Assembly (NCBI GenBank): GCA_026168455.1
Contig: CM047429.1
Location: forward strand, 56,427,027 to 56,491,026
Reading direction: 5' to 3'
Source: Theocolax elegans
Taxonomy: Eukaryota; Arthropoda; Insecta; Hymenoptera; Cerocephalidae
DNA: 64,000 nucleotides
Part shown: positions 24,050-38,060 of the stretch, piece by piece
Numbering within the stretch: the first letter of the stretch is position 1
How the letters are laid out: each line of letters opens with the position of its first letter
The notes under the pieces: model-generated
The model's input: only the letters and a program-made list of their open reading frames with translations
Told to the model about the DNA's origin: nothing
The model's database searches: none
Made by a program: the position numbers and the translations under genes

Positions 24050-24490
24050 TGGTTAGCACGGAAGGCATGATATACTTTTTCACCCTAATCATTTAAAAAG
24101 TCTGCTTTTTTGACCTCTGCGAAGCGAGTAAACTCGCATTTTATTCCTTCGATGATTTTAGTAGGCACGACCGCTACACGGGAGAGTCTTATATTTTCAT
24201 CATCGCAAAATGAGTGATGCGTCAAAATATACTAGATAATGGGTTGTAAGAGAAATTTATGCGTATTAAAACTGATTTGAGGCCTTCCTGAAATGTATGT
24301 ATGGATGTATGTAATCATACATCTAAGATAACTCAGTCAATTTTTGACCGATTTACCTGAGATTTACAGGGTAACTTCGTCATAATGTAATTAGACAATG
24401 GTCCTATTTTCAGTTATATAGCACTGAAACACTTTAACTTATGGCATTATTTTTCATTGCTTAGAAACGGTTATGTAGCATTATCTTAAA
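24050..24490. other. Unclassified possible repeat remnant
   Basis: Contains the short palindrome GCGAGTAAACTCGC (24125-24138), a run of ATGTATGTATGGATGTATGT near 24294 and text that flows directly into the duplicated unit beginning at 24491. The composition differs from the surrounding AT-rich DNA and suggests an old element, but no family is recognised. Confidence 0.3.
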
Positions 24491-24840
24491 ATGTATTAAT
24501 CCTACATAAATACTTTATACGGACGAAATGTTTGTCTCAAAATAACAAACCTTTTTTCTATTATACACTTAACGCTCAGAACAATATTTATGAAGGTAAA
24601 CATAGAAAAACGGTTAAAACCATGAAAAAAGTACTAAAATTCACGTTTTTTCGTAATAAATCAAAATGTATTATTCGTACACAAAAACTTTAAAGGAATC
24701 AAATGTTCGTCTCAAAATAAGAAAACTTTTTTCTGTTTTATACTTTACGCTTAGAACAATCTTTTCAAAGATAATAAAGAAAAACGGTCAAAATAACGAA
24801 AAATTACAAAAAATCACGTTTTTTGTACAATAAAATGAAA
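24491..24840. repeat. Two diverged direct repeats of about 174 bp
   Basis: AATGTATTA(A/T)TCCTAC-like starts at 24491 and 24665. Both units then share GTCTCAAAATAA, TTTTTTCT, CGCT(C/T)AGAACAAT, GAAAAACGGT and TCACGTTTTTT in order. Divergence is moderate. Likely part of an old, internally repetitive element. Confidence 0.65.
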
Positions 24841-25043
24841 TATATCGCAGTGCGTGTGAATTGTGACATGATCCAAAGGCGAAGATGATAAACACATAAT
24901 TTAAAGTCATGTTTGTATTATTATCTCTTATGATGTATATTATATTTTATAATATTAGACTAAGAGTCCCAAGATTTAAGAAAATTAATAAAAGTTGAAT
25001 TGTTGAATCAGGTATTTAACCCAATCCTCACAAACGGTGCGAA

Positions 25044-25094
25044 CGTGAAGCGCTAGCTTTGCACGGTCGTGCCTCATATGCAAAAAGCTTCACG
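25044..25094. repeat. Short imperfect hairpin
   Basis: CGTGAAGC (25044-25051) and TTTGCA (25058-25063) pair with TGCAAA (25079-25084) and GCTTCACG (25087-25094). Internal loops separate the two stems. Function unknown; a transposon end is as likely as an RNA. Confidence 0.5.
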
Positions 25095-28000
25095 GAGGAG
25101 TTCTAGATCGAACGCGTGGCGAAGCCTTAACGCCGCACGTGGCGAGCTAGTTCTTCATAGAATCACTTTATTTCCCGTAAACCTATTTTATTTCCCGTAC
25201 ACCCATTTTATTCATCGTAGTCTTGCATTTTTAATTATTTCCTACAAATATAATATTAAATATATTACGTTAAATTAAATATATCAAAAAATCTTGCAAT
25301 ATTGAATAAATTTAAAAATTTTAAAATAAATTGTTGTCGTAATACTGGCCTTTCAAATAAGCAGAAAACAATTTTATATGCACTTCGGGAGTAAAAGGTG
25401 ATTATTTCCTTGGATGAATTAATACTCGAGCTTTAGTGAGGAAGAAGCAACTTTAATTTCGGGAATAAATACCTATTTTACTTCCTAAATGCATAAATAG
25501 CTGTTAAGATTTCTTGCAGCATTGGTATGCACGGATCCTACTTAAGGAACTAATTTCTCATTAACGGTCTATAGTATGGCAAATGTTATAAGATCAACTC
25601 GCAAATAGTGCAAACATTTTATCCTATCATGGCTATTATTACACTAAAACTCGTTTTCTATCAATGAACTTTAGGTACACAATAATTTTTTTTAATTTAT
25701 CTCTACGTTTATGATCAACCTTCTCCTGTCATGATAAAGTTGAGATTTTATTAACTTGGGTTCCTTACACCGTACCTTCAGGTAATTTTATGTAATATTT
25801 GATTTCCATATAATATATTTCAAGTTAAATCTAATATGATTTCCCAAATAACTTATACGCGTCTTTTCAATTTTTTTGATAAATAACTCGGATTCTAAGT
25901 AAAAATCTTAAAACCTCTTAAATAAAACAACGTATTTTTTAACACGTAAACTGTGTATGTATAATTTTCCAATATTATAGTAATACGTAAACTATTTTGT
26001 TTTGCTCACTAATCTTTTAAATTAGTGCCGAAGGTGATTTCCTAATATCAAACAAACTTCTACTAAAGGTTTATCACGTGCAGTGTGCGTCCAGCAAATT
26101 CAAGCTCTATTTTAATCCGATTAACAGCTGGAAACTCAGTTTGCTAATCGATATCATTACTTATTACTGAGTTTTTTCTTGATTTTTTATCGTTCAGTCT
26201 AAAGTACGTTCCATTATCACTATCTACATTTTACGGTGAGAGCTACCAAGCTCGGACTGCTAAACTGTTGACTAATTCCAAATGTACCTGGTGATCAAGC
26301 AAGCGAACAATACTCCCACGTTTTCTCTCTTCAATGTCCTATTTTGACTAGGATAGGACTGAAAGCAATCGATTCGACATTCGCTAAACGTCCGCTAACG
26401 GTACATTAGACATCAGCCTAGCAGAGTCGCTATTCGTGGATTTTGCGGTTTTCCTCTTCGCGATTTCGAGATAACATATCCAGTTGTTACAAAATTTAGT
26501 GTAAATTCATGTTCGACTGCGGTATTTCTGATAAATTTAGTTAATCGTTGAATGGCAGTCAGATGAATTCAATGTCCGTGATAATCGATGATTCTATAGA
26601 TTCACCCGTATTCAATATTTTTTTTATGTATATAGATCGAATATTGATTCATATTTAGAAATTAATACAAGCGAATCATTACTTTGTAAACGTATGTTTT
26701 GTTTCTATTTAAAGCCTGTGTAAGAAAGCAAATTGAAAAGAAATGATATAATACCATCGTTGTTATCAAGTTATATTTAATTTCATTGTTTGATCATCAT
26801 TTTATAGTTGGAACAGAATCGTCAATTCAATTTAAAATTTAATAGGTGTGGAAGACATTAACCATAAATAAATAATGGATTTAAAACTATTCTTAGCCAT
26901 TCATCAATCACATTGACATTAACTAAACGATGACGAAATTGTCACTTTGTAACCTAGATTCGGTTAATAAAATTTTGTTTCAACTTTATTTACGACACAG
27001 TGCTAGATGAAATTATTAGTCCGTATCCGCAGCATGTTGAATTTTATACATAGGGAAATTTGCATTTTTATCGTCAAAGCTGTAAATTGAATAATACAGG
27101 TAAAACCATACGGTAAAATTATTGGTAATAATATGCATTTACTAGTACAATTATCAGTGAACCGTGCAGAGGATTAATACTTCATCGTTGTATTTTGAAT
27201 AATGCCACGGTATTGTTACGGTAATGGCCTACGCATTATATTTTAGCGATTAAAATGATAAATTCGTGTTCAATAATGCCGGTTAATGCCAATGAACTAG
27301 AAAGTAATAATCTCATAATTTTATGCGTTTAATGCACGAAGAACTATTCTTTATTATCTTTGAGTTGAATGGATAATATACATATATATGTATATATTGT
27401 TGGAAACCCTGTTAAAAATGTGATTTAATACGAAATACTAATGAAAATAATTTCACGTAACTTTCGCACGAAATCAATTGTCGTTATCTAGTAATAAGAT
27501 TTGTGTGGAAAGTACTTGTTACAAGGAAAGTTTGTCGCCATATCGTAAAACGCTACAGTTCGAATTATATCTGAGCATTTAGTGTGCATGCGTGCAAGAA
27601 TTATCATAATAGCATCTTGAAGACCTGTTACAGTGCCACTTATCTTAGTTCGCTTAGGCTGTAGAGTGCCGAGAAATAATTTAAAACTTTGTCCAATTAA
27701 AGGAAGTTATAATTTACTGTTTGTACTTGCGTTGCAAATTACCCCGATGAACTTATATTTATACGTGCAGATGTGTAAAAACATTTGAACATGCATAACC
27801 CTATACATACGTATATATATGTATAGAATAATTTTAGGATTCTTCCAAAATGTAATTTAGTTTCAAGGTAATGAAATTATATACACCCACACACGAGCAC
27901 ACACGTATATATGTGCACGAACCGCTCATGAATTTAAGGTATACTATCCATCTTGAAATAAAGGTTAAAGTGCCAATCACACAAAACCAAGGAAAAGCGC

Positions 28001-28351
28001 CCGTATTTGGTTACCGACACCCTCAACAGCGCTGAAAACGCTTTGAAAATTCGCCTTTCGGCTCTTTCACAATTACCTATCGTTTTTCTCCTACCTTCTA
28101 TTCTTTCACTTGCACCATCGATTCCCCTTTTGTTTCTCATTCTCTCAGCGAATTGTACGCGTACGGTTCTCCCTTTCTTTCATTTTACATACACACACAC
28201 AGACACCCACCCACCCACTCGTCCGCACATAAATAAATGTGTATAGATGTATATAGGTATAGGTATTTGTTTCAACGCGGAAAACGAATAAACTCGAATG
28301 ATTGTGTGCGCGTGGAAAAGAGAAAATTGAGAGGATTTTTGTTAAGGACGA

Positions 28352-28365
28352 GATCTCGCGAGATC
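28352..28365. promoter_or_regulatory. Perfect 14-bp palindrome with TCTCGCGAGA core
   Basis: GATCTCGCGAGATC. The inner ten bases equal the TCTCGCGAGA element known from vertebrate CpG-island promoters. It sits in a local CpG-rich patch. Whether insects use this element is not something the sequence can show. Confidence 0.3.
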
Positions 28366-31299
28366 AATTTGGACCGCGATTACGTCGGGAGGCCGGGAAA
28401 GTTCCCCCTCTACTTCGTGCAATTCTGGTGACATTAAAGTTGCAGAGTCCAATTTTGCGAGGACGAGTTCCGACGGCGAGAGTGTGATGCTTAAAAAAAT
28501 AACGATGCCACCTTCTCCGGTTGCTAGGTCACCTTAAAAATATATATGTATATACACACACATACGTGTGTACGTGCACAATGTATACATGTACATACAG
28601 TTTTCTCAGTTTGAATGATATTACGTTCTCTATGATGTTATTTGCGCGATTGTTAGCTAGCTCTTGGCGGTTGGAAAATTTTGCTTCTCGAAATCTAATT
28701 TGCCAGGTGGTCATGTGACGTTTACATTATAGTTTTGTATAATTTCTTGCTTACATTATTTCTTCTAATTCTTCTGACTCTAAATGTGTACTTCAATAAT
28801 TAAATATAATACTAAAAATTGAAAGTGTATCCAAACTTTTCTTAAATTGTTACTTGATTTTTATCGACCAATAATAAACAATTGACGTTACATGTAATTG
28901 ATTGTACATTATAAGTTAGCCTGCTAAAAATGTTGTAGTGATCTATTGAAGTACACATATTTCCTGTGACTGAAGAATCGGTTATCTTAAATCTTGAACT
29001 GTAATTACTTATATATACAATCCTACTGAATTGTATTGGATATTAAACGAGACTCGCCAAGAAGATTCAATGTCATTATAAGCTGTTCATGCGATTGTAG
29101 AATCTTAATTACGGATAAATATCGTCATTATAATTTAATCATTTTCAGTATTATGCGATTCATCATATATTTTGAATTATTTTTAAAAACTAGATAGGTA
29201 GAATACCAATTTTTTTATTTTAATTAAATGCTAATCCTTTTACATATATATTTAATGACAGTAATGTATGTACTGACATTACTAAAGGATTGAAACGTGC
29301 AGTCAAATATAAACCGCACAGCCGTTTATTAACATTTATAAAAATATAAAATGTCACATATTGATGCATTTAGAATTCGGTTCAGCACAAAGAAGAACTT
29401 CAGTTAATTTTTTCTTATGTAACGTTTTAATATAAAATAAAAATTGTTTACATATAATGCTTCATATACGTCATTAAATACATAAAAATAATGCAGAAAA
29501 TATACTTTTGTTTAATGTTACAGAACAAACAATGCAATGGACCATTTTTGCCAAAACACAAGGCCAACACAAACACCAACAGTTAAGTTCAAAATTTGCT
29601 GAATTTTAAATCGAGAACAGTTGTATTTGCCTTCGAAACTACAGCAACTAACATTTTTGTACTGGATAGTTTTCATACAAACATAATGCTTGTAATTGCA
29701 TTACAAATATATGTATTTATTTAGCAATTATATTTTATACACTGAGTTAGAATATTTTTAGTATATTTTTTAATATATCATAGTTCTGATAAGGAAACGG
29801 TCAGGAACAGTAGTTTGGATGTTGGATGGAATTAATGTTTGATAGTGGTATTTGCGTAAAAATATAAAGAAATCTTTTATCGGTTGGGTCTCATTTCAAA
29901 ACTAATTCATAATTAATAAAAAATTTAAATAAAATCACAATTATAATCGAGCTTTAATTTCTTATTATATAGATAAAGTTTAAAATACGTGGATTAGATA
30001 AAAAGTTATTACTAAATTGATGAATATTTATGTATTGATTACATTACTAAATTATTGTAGACAAACATTTGTTATAATTATTATTTCTCTAATAACTTTT
30101 GAAATATGATTCACAGATGTGAGCTCACTTTATTTAAGCTATATCTATTTTGTATGAGCTGTTATTTAAACATTAATTAATTTTTCAAATAAGAATTTCA
30201 GACGATATCTCCGAAGCACATTAGTTTTTTTCGATTACTTTATTTTACTTTTTTATTTAATTATTAGATTAATTTTGTTTGACGAGATATATTTACATTT
30301 ACAAATTTTAATTCAAAAAATATTTACAATTTTGGAATACACGCGAGGAATAAATTTATCCGAGAGAGAGCGAGTCAAATATTCAAGCGATGTTTCTTAT
30401 CGCGGTACGATTAATTTTAGATTTGGCAAGTCTATACTTAATGCAGTGTATAACCCTTAATCAGCATATTTGTTTAGATACGGATGATTAAGAATTGATG
30501 ATTATTTTATAATTCAAGTAGAAATCTTGGATCTTTAAACTGACGATCTGGGAGCACTTTGGTATTATTCGAGATTGGATCCTTAGAACTACTCTTAGAA
30601 TGCCAATCTCTTCCTCGCTATTTCTCTAGGCTTCCTCATTTTCTCTCATTCTCTCATGTTCTGAATAGATAAGGCTCAGGATTGAAATAGTGATACATAT
30701 ACTTACAGGTATATGCAAGAATGCATTTTGTATTTATATATATATATATATCAAAAGTAGTATGAAATAGTTTGTATGTGTCTGTGTGTGCGTAGTTTAT
30801 TTAAATTTAATTTAATACATTGCCAATGAAATTTATGATAAATTTTATATTTATTCTTGATACAACATTTTTGTTAGTCATTCGATTGAATCATTTAGTA
30901 GATAATTGAATTATTATTTAATTTAGTCTTTCGTGCATAAACGTTTAATAAAAATCAATGACATTTTGCTTAAATAGTTCCCCTAAGTACAACTATTACC
31001 GTACATCGGTTACATAAAACGTCACGAACGCCTATAATGTAAGAAAAAGTGTATACAATCTATGCGTAATTTAAGAGCAAATTACAACATTTTGTAACGT
31101 TGGTTAATATAATACCAGGCTCCAACACCGTAATTTAACAGATTCACTTTTGACAGATATCGAGCTTTTCCTACCTTCCTTTCTACCCTGCGTTGTAGCA
31201 CCAACGTGTATGTGTGTGTCTGTGTATGAGCCGAGTCTCACGTAAACATAGTACAGTGACTTACTGTATCTAGTACCTGTCTGTATTAAAGGTGCAAAC

Positions 31300-34200
31300 T
31301 GTGTCGCACGTGATTACACCAGCGGTGCCGAGCTCGCGCGCACGCGCTTCTTCGCGTCACGATGCTAGCGGTAGAGAGCATACCGAGCCAATATAGCTGC
31401 GGCGTCAGCCGTGAAAAAGCGTGACTCGCACGTATGAGGGAGAAAAACACTTATATATACGTGAGCCTCGTTTCAATTATCTTTTGTTTCACCAGGTTTT
31501 TTTTCTATACCACCCTACCCCGAGGTTTGTTTATATACTACCTTATATGAACCGAACGCTCGATAATTGAAATATCTCTCTCTCTCTATATATATATATA
31601 TATACATATAAATAGATTTTTACGGCAATTCGACTCAGCTTTTCTCGTGGAGTCACCAATCAATTTGAAACTTATCGATATATATATATGTACAATTCCA
31701 ATAGATTACGAGGTGCTCAATCAATTTTTTTTAAACCAGAGATTAAAATTGTTATTAGGTATTTTTATAAATATCTATAGTACAAGGTATAGAGATGAAA
31801 AACAAAATAAATATGTGTTTATAAATCGTGAAAATTTGATTAACATATGTAAACTAATTTAAAAAATAAGAGAAAAAACAAATATCAAAATAATTTTATC
31901 GTTGTTATTTTAGTAACAAATACTGTTACATTTTATGTTTTGCGAAAATGTAGTACACGTTTATACGTTAAGAGTTAAACAATGCCGATATTTTAAAAAA
32001 TTTATTTATTATTTGTGATTTATTTTTAAGTTTTACAAATGCAATATCTTTGAAAGTTTCAAATATCAAATAAGATCAAAGGATACATGACTTTGAGATA
32101 GGATTTCCAATTCTTATATAAGAAACATTTACTTTCATTTGTGCAACAAAATTGCGGAAAATTCAAAATATCTGTCTTTGGAAATACTTTTAGTACAAAA
32201 TAATTTCGAGGCGCATGCGCTATTTGCAGAAAGAAGTAAAAATTTAGTCAATATTTTATCCGACGGATCGTATTAATGTTTAACAATTTATTATATTGAT
32301 ATTATTTGATTTCGTTATGTAATTGTGAAAGAGTCGAACGAAAATTTCACTGAAATTTGAGAGAATTATTATTTGACATGAACGAGTATAATTATACGCT
32401 TTGCCCTTCCCTGTCAGTAAAATAATCTAATCAAACGGGTTAATAATTTACTCGTGTCGATTGGAATTTTCATTAATATCAAACGATTGATCGTGTTTTC
32501 TTTGAGCAAAAAAAAATTCTTACCTTTTTTAATATTTTTGAAATGATAATTTTACTCTTGCGAAAATATAGGACATCTATACAATAATTAATACGTCGTT
32601 TATAATAAAATGATTTCCCAAAACACAAAAGTAACTTGAGTTTAGTGTTATATCGTCTACTAACATAACTAATTCAACGGATATTCATCGCGGTCAAACA
32701 AAAGAATCATGAACCATATAAAAAAAATAACGTGTTTTACCAACGAAGTTTCTTTCCTTGCTTCCTCTCTCTTTTGCTGTCTCTCTCTCTCACTCTCTTT
32801 CTCTTAAAAAACTCCCACAAGAGTCCTTCTAGCCGTCCGGAGTTAATTTGCAGCGACTACTCAGTGTGAGAATGAAAGAGAGAGAATTCTATATTGTACG
32901 GTCAGATTTCATTTCATGCGAGAGAGCAAAAATTCTTCGTCATTATGTGTATATTCCAGCGAACTTGCTCAAGTCTACGAGGTCTCTTCGTTATAAGACG
33001 TCACGTTTTCGCTGAATTACGAAAAAATATAACTAACCCTCACGTTTATTGATCTCCTATCTTCGCTATGCATACACAAATTAAGGTATATTTATGTATA
33101 GATCGTTAGATGCGCGTAGTAAATAAAAAAAAATTCCTGTTTCGTATACGATTATAATGGAAATGTAAAGTAAAGTTTTCTTTATGCAAGCGGAATTGCA
33201 AGTTCAAAATTATTCATATAATAATAAATCTTGGTACGACATTTGAAAAGATGTTTTAAAACTGCATACACTCTCCTGAGATCGCACTACTATATAAATT
33301 GTGAGCATACACGAAAAATTACACTATTCAAGGTAGAGAATTGGTAAGATATATATATGTATATACACTATTCCCTTAAAACATTCTATTTCAAATATAT
33401 ATATATACATATATGTGTACGTATATACGCGTATAAATAAATAGAAGTTTAACCAAACGTTTTCTTTAAAGAATTAAGGTGTTAGTCTAGAGTTGCAAGC
33501 AAGTAAGCGCGAATATGATGAAGCAAACCTTCACCTCGTGAAGGAACATTCGCATGGGTAGAGAAACGTTTAGGCTTCAGTGTCAGTTGACCTAAAATCC
33601 GGGAAGCTTAAGCAAATGCTGCTGCCTGCTGCTGTACTCTCTGACTCTACTTCGCACCCGTCGTCTCTGAGAGTGACTTTTTCACCGAGTTCTACTGCAC
33701 TACAACAGTTGCTGCATTTCAGATACGTTTTTATTATCGTGACCGTATAGGCTCTGTAACGTTTATAACTACTCGAGTTTCAGTATCCCGGTAAATTACT
33801 AATCGTAATTTACTAATGGTAATTTAAATTTTACTACCAAATTATGATTGTTTAAAATAATACATCGACTTTTTTTAGCGTGTGTAAAAGAATTATGCAC
33901 TGTAATTTTAGTTTCACGGTTATTCAGCAATTTTGTTGCTTGTATACATTAAAATCTTATTACGACAAACCTATTATTTATTAATTAACATAAGCCGATC
34001 ATATAACTTCACTTATTGATTGATTTGAAGCTATTATGATTATATAAAATAATTGATTTCGTATCAAGAAATGAAGTTCTTGCTACAATAATAAATTCTT
34101 AAGTTATTAAAAAACTAATTAATATATTAATTATTATATACATTATTTGTGACATTATTGATGCTTATCAATATACTTTGCTTTTTGACTATGTATAGTA

Positions 34201-37130
34201 TATTTTTCATGACTAAAAATAGAAGTATTTAAATCGATTGAGTATAATAGTTTTTAAAGTACTAAATTACAGATCATTTATAATGATGTATGTTTTGAGA
34301 ATGTAGGACTAGAGGACAAATTCCTCAAAGCTAGAGTAGATGTATATATGTATATACATAGGATATGCAAGAAAAGTAACTATCTGAAATAACAAAAAGC
34401 TGAGTGGTCTCTATAGGACAGTGGAAATAATTAAACGAAGCGGAATTTTCTCGTTCAAGGGAAACTGCACAGAAGTTTTTTTGGAGCTTCTAGTTTTTTC
34501 GGTTTAACTTTCGTTTTAAGCCTTTTGATAATCAACCGCTTGAAATCTCTGAACCGTAAAACAGCATGACCTCGTTGATGAAGTTTCATTAAACAGTATT
34601 ATCAAGCACTTTGATTTGTCCAATCATTTTATACGTACAGATACAAATATATCCAAAAAATGTATTTATTCGTATATTTACGATGAAATTAAGTCGGCAA
34701 ATAAATCTAACTATTGCGCATGTTCCATAAGTGTATTTAACTTAAACATACGTCGAGTAAATAGAATGGATATTAAGCTCTAAATTTGTTTAATAGTTCA
34801 CGTTTATGTAGTGTCAGATATATACTTGTAAAGGCATTAACTTCTAACTGTTTGAAATGAAAAATTGTGCGAGATATTAAAAACATTGGAGTAAGGAATA
34901 TAAAATATTCTACTTTAACAAGCACCTCTGGACTTTGCTGTTCAACTGTGTAACTGCAGAGTTTTACTCTAATCAAATTAAAAGTTGTATAACTACATTC
35001 AAAGTTTTTGCGTTCTTAACATGTTCTTGATAACTTAAAATGATTACATATTTTTCAGATTTAAGAAGACGCGCAGTAAGAATAATTATGTCAAAACACA
35101 ACTTAATTAAACACTGATAAGTTTAACTTTTTTCTCTTATTCCAGGTATCCTACACTTTTTCCAGGTAATACAACATGTTTCGCGATTACTCTAATTGTC
35201 ACGATGTATTTTACAGCAAAATGTATTCATTGATCTACCGTCTATTTTAAATAACAAAAATTTTACAAAAATAGGTAATATTTTAATTTAGCAAATATTA
35301 AATTGATCTGGTGTCTGATTTTCAACCGAATGCTAGTACTCGAAGAAGATGATGAATTTTCTTTTAGTTCAAATCGATATAGGAAAAGTGATTTTAGCTC
35401 GTTAGTGAATTCCTGAAATTATCGCATGTTTCTACAAAATAAAGAGAATTTCTTGGAGAATTTACTTGGAAAATGTAAAGAATTAATTATTCTCTCGCTT
35501 ATGTACATCGATTATAAGGTACATAAAAATGTATTCACTTAATATATTTTATATGATTATATGATAATTATGGAATTAAACATTCTTTTTGACAAATATA
35601 AAATTCAAATTATATTTTATAGCTTATTAATTTTGTTTAATTTTTAAACGATTAATTTGCTTTTAAAAAGGAAAAGTTTAATTATTGCTTCAATTTGGGT
35701 AAATATACGTTTTATATATATAGGTATATAATTAATATTGATTTATTTGCTTTAGTTTCTCCGCATAAAATTATTAAAATTTTTGTGATTTTTAATCGCG
35801 TAGACGAAATTTATAGGGCAATAATCTTTATTATGTTTTATAAATAATATATTTACATACCTATACATACATCTACGATATCAAATTCATTGTATTAATT
35901 ACTTTATAATGGACAATAATAAATCATACATACAGATGCTTTAATTAAAGCCGCTTAAATTTATTGCAGATTTTATTTTCAATACATAATATTAATATTA
36001 ATATTATATTAATTTAAATTGATATATTGTTTAAAACTTTTTCGTAGATGCGGTACTTGCTGAGAAAGCATTTCCTATAGGAAACGTTCTACTTTTCCAA
36101 TTTTCGTGCATGAAATAATTTATGTCATTCAAGAGCCTGACGTAATTTAATCATGCTAATAGAAATTTTACCTTTTTAAAAACACACGTTATTGATGAAA
36201 TTTATTTATATAAAATAGGTCACGCGTACGTAATAAATTATATTTCAAAAAATGTTATATTTTTATCAAAAACGATAGATATTTGAATATCGCATTTATA
36301 TATATATCTATTTCAAAGTTGTATTATATATTGAAGAAACTTATTAAATTATTCAAAATTTATTTATTATTACTAGGTATCCCAAAATTTTAACTATAAA
36401 GAGCTTATAATACAAGTTACTTTTATAAACATTAATGATTGTAATTAGAGTAAAATGCAAATTTTTAAAAAAAATCTCGACTTGTACGAGTTGAAAGATT
36501 CAGTTCATTCCCGCAGAAACGAATGTTATTTATTATAAGCTCAGCACAGCAGTGTAATTAACGTTTCATCAACAATGGTCATAACGAGAAACGGCAATGT
36601 AAATAAAAATTACCGCAGTAAATTGTTTATTGTACCTTGCATAGCCATACGAATACTCATACAATTTAGTAAAAATTAATTGCTCAAATGAACTTTTCAG
36701 TTATACATATTTCGTAAATAAGAATAAAAATTTATTTTGATTTCAGCAAAGTAGATTACGACGTTTACAATAATTTGCTATTGACGTTACATCAACATTT
36801 TACTAACTGTATGTGATCGATCCAACTTGATTTTTAGTTTAATTAAATTAAAGTTTAAAAATAGATAATTCAATTATTAACCGTTTAAAAAACTGTACGA
36901 TTAAACAATAAGAATGGATAATAAAATAAAATAACTTCCGCCTTTTAATTGCACTGTGAAATAAAAAATATAATTTGATTAAGATATCAAATTTAATAAA
37001 AGATCTTCAAACTGCAGATGATGTCTATAAGTGACATTATAATTATAAATTTTAAGGACGTCAAATTTAATCCTAATCAATTGTTCTATATTCAGATACT
37101 TTATATGACGTTTACATTTGGAGTTACAAT
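31300..37130. other. Intergenic or intronic DNA
   Basis: Starts with a CpG-rich patch (31300-31450), then long AT-rich sequence. It contains a CT-rich, GAGA-type stretch at 32762-32808 and a somewhat GC-richer patch at 33480-33720 with a perfect 7-bp stem hairpin near 33529 (CCTTCAC/GTGAAGG). No protein-coding similarity seen. Confidence 0.5.
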
Positions 37131-37139
37131 TAATCAGGG

Positions 37140-38060
37140 AATTCATAGTACAGTCCCGCAGAGGGGCGCACTGCACATATAGTCACGTAAGCGCACGCAT
37201 ACACCAACGGATTTGTAGAAGCGTATGGTAGAACCAGTAACACACGTGAACACGCACTCCACACATGTAGGGTACGACGCGCAGGCGCATTTAACCCGCG
37301 GGAGCGTGCATTGAAGTACACATCGAAGTATTAGGGTAAGCAGAGATCTCTCCGGTCAACAATCCCCTTGAATGATCCTGCAGTTGTTTCAACTAGCTAA
37401 AACGCTCCCATTGAGGAAGGATATATTTACACTCAATAGGAACGCTATAAGTGTTAACGTTCATGAAGTACGTGTGTATGTGGGAGGGAAAACAACATTT
37501 AGGTTCGCCGTGGTTGAACGACGAGCACCGTAATCTGCAGTGCAGACACGCGGACGCGCATCGTTATTGCTCGGTTTTTCGAAAAGTAACTTTGAGGAAA
37601 AGGGGAATAGGAGGAGAGTACGTTGTTGCCCGAGCTGTAGTCTATATCCAGAGGAATACGTAACGACATAACAAATTGTCTACATGGACTTAATTCAAAC
37701 TACCCCAGGGCGCGTATATAGTCTAATGTGCCCGCAGTTGGAAGTGCGCTTAAGGCAGAAGGGGACGTAGAGGGTATATATACACACACGCAAGTGGAGA
37801 CGGAGTTTGCCTGCGGATTTGCAGGTACCAGAGACGACGGGAGAGGACGAGAGAGGACGAGAGAGGAGGAGAGGACGAGAGAAAGCAAGCGAGAGTGGAA
37901 GAGAGGAGTCGTACAAGTATGGAACTGGAAGCTGCACACGCCGGGGAATCGAGTTCGTGACGTGGATATGAAATCGGCCTGGAAGAACCTCGAGGCCTTG
38001 TACTCGAGCACCTATACACGCTTACACGCGTCTGGGTAAACGTCTACCTCGAGCACAATG
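37140..38060. other. CpG-rich island with GAGAGGAC minisatellite
   Basis: G+C-rich patch. At 37841-37890 there are several imperfect copies of GAGAGGAC, a GAGA-type array. Donor-like GGGTAAGC (about 37333) and GGGTAAAC (about 38035) occur on the plus strand. The open frames through the array on both strands are low-complexity and not recognisable proteins. Candidate regulatory region or untranslated exon. Confidence 0.35.

Larger units (their letters stand above)
24841..31300. other. Intergenic or intronic DNA
   Basis: No recognisable gene. Minor items are a hairpin at 25044-25094, a paired-homeodomain-type site next to an E-box at 26113-26130, a CpG-rich patch at about 27990-28540 with a 14-bp palindrome at 28352-28365, and an (AT)n tract near 30737-30752. 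Confidence 0.5.

Noticed and set aside
37728..38039. 103-codon frames on both strands
   Set aside because: Both are driven by the GAGAGGAC array; low complexity, overlapping and on opposite strands.
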